64,000 bases of DNA from Adiantum capillus-veneris (Eukaryota; Streptophyta; Polypodiopsida; Polypodiales; Pteridaceae): the NCBI GenBank assembly GCA_014529385.2, contig CM043959.1, forward strand, positions 58,134,753 to 58,198,752, read 5' to 3'. Shown piece by piece: positions 27,601-38,014 of the stretch. A program made the position numbers and the translations under genes. The notes beneath the pieces were generated by a model, which saw only the letters and a program-made list of their open reading frames with translations, did not search any database and had not been told where the DNA came from. The first letter of the stretch is position 1; each line of letters starts with the position of its first letter.

Positions 27601-28239
27601 TTGGGCACAAAGATGGCTTTCTATAGAGAGCATCTTCTCCACCTCACGGGGGATGGGTTTGTGATTCCACCTAGCTATATGGACACGCATCTTTCGCATG
27701 GTTTGCGTTGTGTCATTGGCCAGATACGCACGTCCTCACATCAGCTCGAGATTGATACTCGCAGATTCAGAGGGACACGAGCAGATAACAAAATATGCCG
27801 CTTATGCCATCTAGAGCCAGAGACAGAAGTACATTACATATGTCATTGCACAGTGTACTATGAGATACGAGGTCGTTTTCACTGTCTATTCAGAGAAGGT
27901 TTTGGGCCTCTATCTAGGGTCATGAGTTATGAGGATCAAAGATGTCTTGGGCTTTATCTACTTGAGTTACACAAGCATAGAGAAACCTTACTGAGGAGAG
28001 TTGAAGAGAGACAGATCACAGATTTCTTTACACTAGATATTGTACACCCAGAAGAACAAACAGAGGAGCAACCAACGACGGTGGAGAGGTCTACCCGCAC
28101 TACTGGCATTCTCATAGACCGAGCATTGGAGCTAGGGAGATCTAGACGACCCCGAGGAAGGAGAGGAGCTACACAATTTCGAAGGAGGCTATGGCAAAGG
28201 ATTCAAGCCATACTCTTTCGTCGTCCAGAGTGCAGATGA
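24607..28239 (+). pseudogene. LINE-B3 ORF2, endonuclease-reverse transcriptase (broken)
   Basis: Frame 1 continues from ORF1 (RYETYGTTLKMATWNCNGS), with a TAG at about 24778, through the endonuclease (FFSETHQ, LLGDFNALT). Frameshifts occur near 25275, 25470, 26500 and 26965, with a TGA at about 25292 and a TAG at 26721. Reverse transcriptase: NYRTIMVGHTLARLY, CSFVDFRKAFD, VKQGCPLSPTLFG and YADDIVLISDSPEG (26754). The last frame (26929-28239) is open and holds the thumb, the zinc finger ICRLCHLEPETEVHYICHC, ERQITDFF (28006-28029) and a basic tail (GRSRRPRGRRG) ending at TGA 28237. It is the best template in the window for the full ORF2 plan, besides B10. Confidence 0.8.
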
Positions 28240-28432
28240 AGATGGATCTCTACTCCCCTCCCATATTGTCTTCACATTGTACTGCTTAGTTTAGGATCCC
28301 GCAGTATTTTATTTTGTTATCCTAGTTTAATTTATTTTGTTAATCTGACTTTGTATCAGATACACCGCATTGTAACTTTCTGGTCTCATAGGTCACTTTG
28401 GCCTTTTGAAGACGTAAATATAACATTTCATT

Positions 28433-28436
<4 letters not shown>

Positions 28437-28514
<78 letters not shown>
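28437..28514. repeat. (CT)n microsatellite between B3 and B4
   Basis: CT dinucleotides passing into GTGTGTG at 28515-28521. B4 ends in a (TG)n tract, so the GT part may be a duplicated target. Confidence 0.96.
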
Positions 28515-28521
<7 letters not shown>

Positions 28522-29105
28522 CTGTGATGCTACGCGAGCTGCTGTCCTATGCAACCTCCTACGTGAGCTGTTGCCCTACGCGAGCTGTCCTACTCCTCTG
28601 CTGTCCTATGCGAGCAGGTTTCTCTCCCTCTGCAGCGGGACGCAAACTCTCTCTCGCAACAACCTACAGACAGAGGCGGGGGACGTGACCCCGTAGGCAG
28701 CTATGCCTAAGCCTACGTCTGTGCGAACCAACCAAGCGCGAGACATGCTCCGTACGCACACAAGCCCTCTCCTCTCTGCAAGTTCTTCTACGCGTAGAAG
28801 GACTTCCTACGCGTAGCAAGTCCCCCCCCCCCCCCCTCTTTCATCTACGCATAGAAAGACAAAGATCTCCTATGTTGAAGTTTAAAGGTTTTTAAGCTTT
28901 AAGATAAACCTTTAAGTTTGCCTTATTCTACCTATATATTTCAGTGAGCCATTCAAGTCATAACAGCAAACAATTATAAATTCAAAGGTGATAAGCCACT
29001 CACAGTACATGCAAAGGTTTTTAAGCTTTAAGATAAACCTTTAAGTTTGCCTTATTCTCAGTCCCTCACCCTAGTACCCTACCCCACATTTGTGGCTCGG
29101 GTTCG

Positions 29106-30266
29106 ATGGATCCGCCTACCGAAGGGGAAGGGCTGGGTGTAGATAGCTACACCACCCCAAAAAAAACAACGGCTACTTTCAAACGGAGAAACAGAGATAC
29201 TCTAGTATCACCAGGATCCTTACGAGTTGGGAAAACCTCCACGATACATGATGAACTGTTGATGGAGAAGGTTCAGGTGATGCTCAAATCAGGGCTAAAC
29301 TAAATGAGGGATGACATCAGGAAGGAAATGCACGCGAACGTTGAGAGCTACAGGAACTCCATGTATGGAGACATTATGAGAGAACTAAGGAGAGAGATCC
29401 GGGGGATACAGAATGAGGAAATTCAGATCGTGAAAACGGAATTACGAAACCTAATCAAGGCCGAAGTAAATGTAACAGAATGCGTTATGCAAAAGAAACT
29501 CGATGAGGCAATAGCAAGTTTTGAAGCATGGAGAACAAATATGGAAAAGCGCAAGGGGAAAAAAGATGCAATAATCGAGGAGCTAAAAGGAGAACTTGCA
29601 GCTTACAAATCTGCAACTAAGGAGAACGGAGACGACCAACCTTAGGTGCTGCAGGAGCTCGAGGACATGAAGGATCAGATGAAAGCTCTACGGGAAGGAG
29701 ATGAACAGAAATCGAAAACGGCATTTTCATGGGCGGAACGTCTTGTTAAGACACAAGAAAAGGTTGATGAAGCATAGAAATGGATTGAGGATGCGAAGAA
29801 AGGGAAGGCCCAGATGCCTGAGACCACACCTACCTCCACCATTATTAATATGACCATTGAGGAAGAGCAGAAAAGGAAGAATCGGGCTCTGCATGTGCGG
29901 GTCACAGGAGTCAAAGACAAAGAGAATGTAGATGAAGAAGTGAGGGAACTGCTACAACGCATGGGCATCACAGAGCCTTCTCACACAAGTGCATGGAGAG
30001 TGGGCAAGAAAGGAATTGACGAGAAGGGAAACGTAAAGGATAGGACACTTATTCTCCGCTTCCTGAATATAGAAATAAGGAAAGAATTTCTAAAGAAGAG
30101 GCCAACTCTTAAGAAAACCGGTATTTTCATAGGAGATGACCTTACATTGGCACAAGTGGCACACATGCAAGAGTTGATGCCAGAGATCAGGGCAGCAAGA
30201 GAAAAGGGGAAAATCGCCTTTTATAGAGGAGGGAAAGTAGTGATTCTGGAAAAGCGCTCGTCATGA
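29106..30266 (+). pseudogene. LINE-B4 ORF1, longest version in the window
   Basis: A single frame of 386 codons interrupted by TAA 29301, TAG 29643 and TAG about 29778, with no frameshift. The start MDPPTEGEGLGVD lies upstream of a Ser/Thr-rich head. A long charged coiled coil follows (codons about 65-230), then the conserved C-terminal domain (RALHVRVTGVKDKENVD, WRVGKKG, KKRPTLKKTGIFIGDDLTLA, KGKIAFYRGGK). The terminal TGA 30264 is followed by CGG and the ORF2 frame. Confidence 0.72.
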
Positions 30267-33200
30267 CGGTGCGAGACCTATAGGGCGACGCTCCGGATAG
30301 CGGCCTGGAATTGTAATGGATCATATAGGCTAGATGTAGGTGCCTTTGAAGACAGCTTTAGGGACAGAGACATAGTTTTCTACTCAGAGACACACCAAAT
30401 ACCGGGACAGCTTATGCCACATGTGAAGGGGTATTTATGGGAAACACTACGAGGTAGCCGGGCTTCAGGAGGAGTAGCAGTCTTATCTAAAGAGGAGCTG
30501 AAACCACTACTACAGATTATCAGGAAAGATGAACAAGCAAGGTATATGTGGGTGAGAATGAGAGCCGAGACAGGTAGATTTCTATATATCGCTATATGCT
30601 ACTTCCCTCCAAGTACATCAGTCTACTCCTCACCTAAAGGACGATCCCCTTTCTCCATATTGAATACTGACATATGGGAGTTCTCTAGAGATGGAGACAT
30701 CGTTCTCTTAGGAGACTTTAATGCCAGAACGGCCAACTCTCAAGCAGTATTCTATGACTTATGAGGAAGAAGTGGATTTATCACAGGAGGGGCTTACTAG
30801 AACCTCAAAGGATAAAGAACACACGGAGACATCTCATGGAAATGGCAACTACACATGGTTTGGCCATACTTAATGGTCTAGAGAATTTCCCTTTATCTGG
30901 GGGATTCACATGCTTCCCGCACAGGCATGGGGCCAGTACACTGGATTATGTCATGACTTCACCAAGCTTTATTTTCAGTATCGAGGACTTTAAGGTGGGA
31001 CCCAGACCGGTTGGGATTGCAGTGGATCATGCTCTCTTGACCTTATCACTCTCCTTCCAATACAATGCCTCTCAAGTACAAAGGAAGACACACACAAGAT
31101 ATACTTTCATGCCAGAGACTGATTCAGTCTATGTGGAAAAGATCTACAATAGGATGTGGGCAACCGAGCCAGTATATACTGTAGAGGAGATTACTTCTCA
31201 GCTAACAGAGATACTACATGGAGTAGCACAAGAGGCATACCCACACACTCAGCCTGATCAAAAGAGAGGATCTAGGAACATGCCTCAAAACAGTTGGTAC
31301 GACGAGGAATGCAGAGAGACGAGAACCCAGGTCCAGAAAGAGCTTACACTTGGATCATCACATATAAGCAGTCTTGGATTGCTCTTCGGCGTATAGCACG
31401 TCGCAAGAAAAGGGCATTTTTAGCCAAACTAGAGAAGGATTTATATCAGCTCTTCCTGAGTCGGGACTCACATGAGGCCTGGCGTTTATTTCACGAGCAC
31501 TCATCGCCTCCGACAATTACTTCTCCTGAGATTTGGGGTCAATATGTAACATCATTATATACGGTATCTGGACAGCCTCCATTACCAGATCCGCTAGAGC
31601 CATGCCCTACTACCAATACTTTCTTTACTACGGAAATGGTGGAAAAATCCATTGATAAGATGAAGACAAGAAGAGCATATGATCATGAGGGTTTAGTAGC
31701 AGAACATCTGATCCATGCAAGGGATCTACTTTCAGAAGTCCTTGCTCGTCTGTTTAATCGGGTCATGTGTGAAGGATTACCTGAATCTTGGAAATTATCT
31801 ACTATCGTACCTATTTTCAAGTCAGGGGATCCTATGATACCCGGAAACTACCGTACCATTATGGTGGGACACACATTGACCCGACTGTGCACATCCATTC
31901 TGGATCAAAAATTGAGTAGATGGGCAGAGAATGAGGGCATAAGGGCAACAAGACAACCTGGATTTAGGAGGGGTTATTCCACTTTAGATCGTATTCTTAC
32001 GCTCAGAGCCATTATTGAGGAAGGAAGAGCAAGCAGGACAAGGATGTATTGTTGCTTTGTGGATTTTCGGAAAGCTTTTGATGTAGTACCAAGGGCCAGA
32101 TTGATGCGCAGAATGCAAGAGTTAGGGGTCCCCAAAGAGATTATCTGGGGGATCATGGCCTTATACGGGACAGTAATTGGTTATGTACGTACTCCATAAG
32201 GGGATCTTATGATACCTGGGAACTACCGTACCATTATGGTGGGTCACACATTGACCCACCACACATGGCCTTCAGATGGTAGATAATAGGTACGATAGTT
32301 ATGGTGTTTAACACCACACCGCAGTGGGTTAGGAGATCGGCACCTACATTTGCATATGGCCAGGATACAGTAGAGTACACAGATGCATACACATACCTTG
32401 GTGTGGTATTTACAGGACGGAAGTTTACTCTTAAGAAAGCAGCGGATGCTAGATTGTCCAGAGCCTCTACGGCCTTGGGAGGGTTGAAGAGGATGTGTTC
32501 ACAAGTGTAGTTTCAGGAACCACGAACAAAACTTTGGCTCTTTGATACTTTGGTGGCTTCGGCTATGCTTTATGGGGTCCAGATTTGGGGACCATCTCTG
32601 GATCAGGATAATTGGAAGTCAATGGAGAGACCTTTGGTATCTATGATTTCCCGAATGATTAGAGCCAAGGCCTCCGTACCACACGCCATTACCCGAGCGG
32701 AACTAGCTGCCCCTCCGATAGAAATTGAAGCTCTTACCATATCAGTGTCCTTCATACATGGTTTATGGGATACAAATAATTGCCGATATACTAGATTGGC
32801 CCTCGAATCCTCTCAACAATTAGCAATGAAAGGAGATACATCATGCTGGTATGCGCAACTGTCCTCGTGGTTTCAGAGACACAGGTTCAGTATGGAAAGA
32901 TTACCCCCCTTCCAATACTCTCTTGAGGGTCCATCATTGGCAATCACACGAATGGAGATTAATAAAATCATCCGACAGGATCTTATACAGTTGGACACTA
33001 AGAGGACATGGGTAGACCCTACACGAGAATTGGGCACGAAGATGGCCGACTACAAAGAAAACTTCCCACAGCTATCTGAAGATGTTTTTGTGATTCACCC
33101 GAGCTACATGGATACCCACCTGTCTCATGGTTTGAGATGTGCTATTGGTCAGATTCGTACATCCTCACACCAGCTGGAAATTGAATTCGGCAGATTTAGG

Positions 33201-33683
33201 GGAATCCCACCTGAGAGCAGAATTTGCAAGTTATGCGGAATGGAGCCGGAGACAGAATCACACTACATATGCCATTGCACCGTATACTATCAAATACGTG
33301 GGTGTTTCCATTGCCTATTTAAAGAAGGCTTTGGACCTCTAGATAGAGTCATGCAATACCAAGATCAAAGGTGCTTAGGCATGTACCTACTGAAACTACA
33401 TCGGCACAGGGATAATCTAATGAGAAGACAAAGAGCACTACAGCCTCAGAGGCAGATCACAGATTTCTTCGGATCGAGAGAAGCAGGAATGGAAGGAGAA
33501 GCAAGAGGCCAGCAACAAGCACAAAGGAGTACCCACATTCATACTAAAGGCACCCTCATTGACAGGGCGATTGAGCTTAGGAAATCGAGACGACCACGAC
33601 CGAGATGCAGAAGCACACTTCACCGGAGGAGACTACAACAAAGGATTAGAAGCATTCTAGCCAGACACCGAGAATACTCCTAA
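30267..33683 (+). pseudogene. LINE-B4 ORF2, lacking the catalytic palm
   Basis: In frame with ORF1 up to 30764 (RCETYRATLRIAAWNCNGS; endonuclease LLGDFNART). Small deletions or shifts near 30762 and 31350. Fingers and the first palm motif (CFVDFRKAFD) are intact in 31294-32199. At 32197 a TAA begins a filler of about 100 bp, after which the sequence resumes at VMVFNTTPQWVRR. The QGCP and YADD motifs are therefore absent. The C-terminal frame 32301-33683 has one TAG (32508) and holds the zinc finger ICKLCGMEPETESHYICHC, QRQITDFF (33447-33470) and a basic tail. The TAA at 33681 is probably the native end. Confidence 0.78.
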
Positions 33684-33829
33684 GAAGTTTATTTTCACAC
33701 TTTCACACTTTTCAAACATTGTAACAGATTCACCACTTTTGTATCAGTTTGGTCTCGTAGGTATCAGTTTGGTCTCATAGGTCACTTTGGCCTTTTGAAG
33801 ACGTTAAAATAACATTTCATTTCATTTCA

Positions 33830-33831
<2 letters not shown>

Positions 33832-33869
<38 letters not shown>
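33832..33869. repeat. (TG)n microsatellite after B4
   Basis: TG dinucleotides directly after the CATTTCATTTCATT tail of B4. Confidence 0.96.
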
Positions 33870-33870
<1 letters not shown>

Positions 33871-35945
33871 TAGCTGTTTTAAATCTTAACTAATAAGACA
33901 TAATTGAATTTTTACATTCAAAAGACAGCTGGCCAAGGAATAAATGAACTGATATGTACAAAAATAACTCAGTATTAGAATTATTTAGGTACAATGATTG
34001 TAGGAAAGAGGTCCTCTTTCAGTAAAATTAGAAATAGGAGAACTTGATGGTTCCTCAGTGAGTAATTCATTACAGAAAGGTTGCTTGCCAAAGAAAAGAA
34101 AGCCATCCAAGATAAGATAGAGTCCTTACCTGCATCCATCCAAACAAGACAACAATTCTGTTAGCCTTGGATGTGTTTTACAGGTATCAATGGACTATAT
34201 CAATTGTTATCCATGTCCATCTTATAGGTTTTAATTACTTTAGGCAAGCTTAGTTTAGCAATTTTTCATATTCTTTTCTTTAAAAAACTATGGTGGAGTC
34301 CATCAAGGGTAACACCAAGAGCCACCGCTTAGTGGCTATGTATAAAGAAGCAACTGTATACTTACCTTCTTCAATTAGCAGAACCTATGGTATCAAAGGT
34401 TTAAAAAAATGCGAGATCCGATATTTTTTGTTTATCCAGAGGTAATAGATGCCTCGTTTTTTTGAAAAAAACCAACTAATAAGACAAGATGAGAGTATTT
34501 AAAGAACTTTATCAGTTTCTTGCCAAACATCTTGGAGGCTATACCCAAGCCAACACATATCCACTTACCTTCTTTATCCAAAGAATCATTATCGATTATC
34601 TCGACCAACAGTGTCTGGTCATGCCCACCATGGCTTATTTCAAAAGTTCAGAAGAATGTGCTGCTACATACTTACCTTCGGAAAAGGACGTCAGGTTATT
34701 CCCATATGCAATGTCCGGCATATGAGTTCCAAAATATACTAAGCAACCAGTTAATCACGGAAGACAGAAAGAGAGAGCCCCACTGATTTCGAGAACTGTC
34801 AGATGGAGACAACCAGTAATTACAACGACAGCAACCTGCTGATTGTTTTCACCAAGTGGCCCATTGGCCATAATCCCTTGTAGCAACCATTTACACAATC
34901 GATATACAGTAATAGCCCGCCTTTTGCTTTTTACCCAACAGAAGCCTGAACGGCCATCAATCCAACCTTCATGCTTCGTCATCACATACTTACCACCGTT
35001 TACTATTATTTATGCACACGCAGAAGTGTTGCATCCTAAGGCAACCCCATAATGCATACCATGATTATTTCTTATGCACAAGAGGCCCACGGCCCCCATA
35101 GTGTCTAGGCATTCAGCAAAATAAAAAAACCAGTCAGGTTTTGAACATTATGAAAGTACATGCACCTGCAGTAGTTTGACATAGCCTACAGTAAGTCAAA
35201 AAGTCGGCCCAATCAAGTCCTAGGTTAGGAGCCATTTTTTATGCATATGGCAAGGATGCTCCAATACTTTTTTCACTGTATCAGCCTTTTAAGGCTATCA
35301 GCAGCAAGTGTTTAATATGCTCAGGTTTTGCAAGAAGCTCAAAACAAGAAACGAGCCTACACAGTATGCATATTTTTACCAAGCAAGAGGTAGGAAAATC
35401 CTTTAGTATGTGTACCAAACTGTAAAAACAGTAAACGCAGCAGAGGAAGGATTGAACACCTGAGTCACCTCCGAGGAGAGCTCCATTCTCCTTGGTAGTG
35501 GCAAGTAGACAGGAAGTGTTTCACAAAAATGACTCAACACACCCAATGTAGCTAAGTGAGGGGCAGAGATGCGGCCTCACCTGTTTTTATAGCAGGCGGA
35601 GGCAAGCCTTTCCTTTGTGCAGTGTCACGGACTCAAGAGAGGAAGGCCACGCTTCACCATGAGTAGGAGATACACCATCGAGTACCTCGCCCATAGCTTT
35701 CAATGGAGATCGACAAACTGGGGGGAGGATGAGGGCCGCCTTCGCTACTCCCTGAGGGCAGCCATTGATCACGCTCGACAGAGCATCATTACTTAGTAAA
35801 GGGCTTGGCCCCCCGGTAGTATTTAATAAAGGTTTTTTTGACCTAGTATGGTCCAGGCAGCAGGAGTCTAAAGAAAAAAGGCCGGGGGGGGGGGGGGGGG
35901 GAAGGGGGGGTTTTTTTGGAAGTTTTTCTTCATATGCACAGTATA

Positions 35946-35948
<3 letters not shown>
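33870..35948 (-). other. Unassigned region with possible minus-strand exons
   Basis: No long ORF. The minus strand has several good 5' splice-site matches: CAG|GTAAGG at 34130, GAAG|GTAAGT near 34369, 34569 and 34676, GTG|GTAAGT at 34994 and CAG|GTGAGG near 35576. Candidate exons are 34130-34165 (ANRIVVLFGWMQ, recalling the start of DUF829/TMEM53 proteins), 34569-34633 and 34676-34738 (YFGTHMPDIAYGNNLTSFSE); the phases of neighbouring exons do not agree. It is either a decayed or partly deleted gene or chance. Poly-G lies at 35883-35902. Confidence 0.3.

Positions 35949-35982
<34 letters not shown>
35949..35982. repeat. (TG)n microsatellite
   Basis: TG dinucleotides shortly before a tail-only LINE-B piece. 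Confidence 0.95.
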
Positions 35983-35983
<1 letters not shown>

Positions 35984-36080
35984 CCCTAGACACTGTAGTA
36001 GTAGTAACCTTTTGGTCTCATAGGTCATTTTGGCCTTTTCAAGATGTCAATATAATATTTCATTTCATTTCATTTCTTTC
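35983..36080 (+). mobile_element. LINE-B tail-only fragment
   Basis: TTGGTCTCATAGGTCATTTT is followed by GGCCTTTTCAAGATG and CATTTCATTTCATTTC, the LINE-B 3' end. It lies between (TG)n (35949) and a TTTC/TC-rich stretch (36073-36105). Confidence 0.75.
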
Positions 36081-36244
36081 TCTCTCGCGCACATTCTCTC
36101 TCTATCTATACACATCCGCTTCGTCGACTTTGACAATAACACCAAACTGCAACATGAGGTGGTTAGAGCAGAATCGGGAGCACACCACTTGTGGTTGACA
36201 GATCTACTACATCAATACCTTACATACATAACTCATGGGAGCTG

Positions 36245-36362
36245 CTAGGTCATCGCTATGCTAGATTGGCCCTCAAGTTATCTCAACAGCTAGCCATGCG
36301 GGGAGACTCTAGATATGGTATGCACAGATGTCGGCTTGGTTTCAGTTGCATGGCTTTACATA
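36245..36362 (+). mobile_element. LINE-B ORF2 fragment (pre-zinc-finger region)
   Basis: Encodes RYARLALKLSQQLAMRGDS and a shifted continuation, matching LINE-B ORF2 downstream of the thumb (RYARLALESSRQLALQGDT in B10). Both ends are truncated. Confidence 0.65.
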
Positions 36363-37720
36363 GGACCTGATCGCCATGATTATGTGCATCAGAGTGCACA
36401 ATGGAATACTATTTACTTTGTGCCTTCTAGAGCTCAGCAAATAGTGGGCATCGGAGCTCAAGGTCAGCAAGTCGAGGGCCATGCAATATATTACCCCTCA
36501 CCAAGCACCGACAAGCCTCCTACATACATCACCCGCAATATCCCTCGGATGGAGCATCTCATGGTCAGTCTCACTACCAAGCACAGCCCTCTCTGACACC
36601 CGAGTCTGGTGTTGCTACTACACCTCTATTCTCAATGTCCTCTGTTTAATCACGCTAGTGCTTCGACTATCCACCAGGATCCTAATGGGCAGTCCAAGTA
36701 TGACATTCATGGTTTCCCATCTGTACATATGTTTTCTTTGGCAGTGTTTAGTAAATCGAGCATCTTTTCAGCATACCATGTGGGAGATATTATAGTTGAC
36801 AGTATCGGGTTTATCATTGAGTCTAGGGTTCTTGAGTCAGGTTACACAGTGTCACTAGCACTCTCTCCATTCCACAGTCGAGTCTCTACAAATTCGCCGG
36901 AATCTCAGACAGTAAACACACCTCTCTTGGTTGGTCTAAAGATAAACTGCATAGGACTGTGGACTTGTTTGAGACAGAGATTCAGTCTAAGGTCTTCACC
37001 ATACTATAGAGGCCTTTTGACCTCCTATTGCAAGCATGATTATTATAAGCAAGTTACATGGTTTTCATGTGTCAAGAACTCTTGGCTGAGCTTCTTCTCA
37101 TTAAACTTTGGATGATTAGGAAAAACAGGAGAACTTTGTAGCAAGTTAAATCGTACCATTCTTGATATTTCTGGGGAGGACACGTACTCATTTGCCTGGA
37201 AGACAAAGCACATCGAGATGAACTCAGTCTCAAATAATAAATAAAATGACTATAAGCTTGAATGAAAGAGTGGCGACAGTACCAGCAGGTTCATATGATT
37301 AGATTCAAACTGAAATACAATTGATTCGTCGTCGCTTTGAGCATATATGGACTGGAGAGTAAATAGCGTGACTGTCATGCCCGTGGATAATTGCTGTTCT
37401 TCACTCATCTCAACCTAGTGCAAGAACACAAGTTATTTAAATTCAAGACAGAACCTACAGCTCCAAAAGTAACTACCTATTATTTACTTACCGAATATCC
37501 AAACAACAAGCAGCAGGCTTGCCTAAACACTGATATTTTCTCAGCAAACACTTTCTTGTACCTGCACATGAAGCTTATATATTCAGCATGCCTGCTACAG
37601 AGTCCTGTGAAAGATAGGATGGTTATGATTCCTTCAAGATCAACTTATGAAATTGTTAAAATGACACCGATTACAGAAACTCTGTGTCACAATAATGTTC
37701 TCAGCCTTCAACTATAAAAA
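36363..37720. other. Unassigned region
   Basis: AT-rich DNA with only short frames on both strands (longest about 168 codons at 36609-37115, no recognisable domain). No RNA gene, repeat array or mobile-element motif is recognised. Confidence 0.4.
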
Positions 37721-37723
37721 AGC

Positions 37724-37993
37724 ATGGATGGAAAGCCCTCACAGCCACTTGGCAAAAAAGTGGCACATTACCAGAGGCATTTTCTACCCAACTCTCCAGA
37801 CGGGTTCATCATACGTCCCACATACATGGACACACATCTCTCACATGGTATCAGAGGTGCTATTGGCCGGATGCGTACCTCCTCACACACTCGGAGATTG
37901 AAGATATGTAGATATGAGGGTATGTCACAAGAAGATCACATATGCCAGATGTGCCATCAGGAGATGGAATCACAGGAGCACAACATATGCTAG
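37724..37993 (+). mobile_element. LINE-B ORF2 fragment with zinc finger
   Basis: An 89-codon frame containing FIIRPTYMDTHLSHGIRGAI and ICQMCHQEMESQEHNIC, matching the C-terminal zinc-finger region of LINE-B ORF2. Both ends are truncated; a LINE-A relative follows in the opposite direction. Confidence 0.75.
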
Positions 37994-38014
37994 AGAGAGC
38001 TACATCAAATGTGG

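Larger units (their letters stand above)
24184..28436 (+). mobile_element. LINE-B copy B3, 5'-truncated within ORF1
   Basis: The CT tract abuts the middle of ORF1 (ACGCTTATCAACATGACCCT matches the ATCAACAAGACACTTG region of B2), so the 5' end was lost at insertion, as is usual for target-primed reverse transcription. The rest of the element is present to the tail GGTCACTTTGGCC and CATTTCATTTCAT. Confidence 0.82.
28515..33831 (+). mobile_element. LINE-B copy B4, full length with internal rearrangement
   Basis: Flanked by GTGTGTG on the left and (TG)n on the right. The 5' untranslated region (28522-29105) is GC-rich at first, has a poly-C run near 28816-28836, and carries two copies of a 46-bp segment (28884-28929 and 29013-29058, starting AAAGGTTTTTAAGCTTTAAG). 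ORF1 and ORF2 follow. The palm of the reverse transcriptase is deleted and replaced by filler at 32200-32300. Confidence 0.82.

Noticed and set aside
36609-37115. 168-codon plus-strand frame considered as a gene
   Set aside because: No recognisable domain, no splice or promoter support, composition like surrounding AT-rich DNA.
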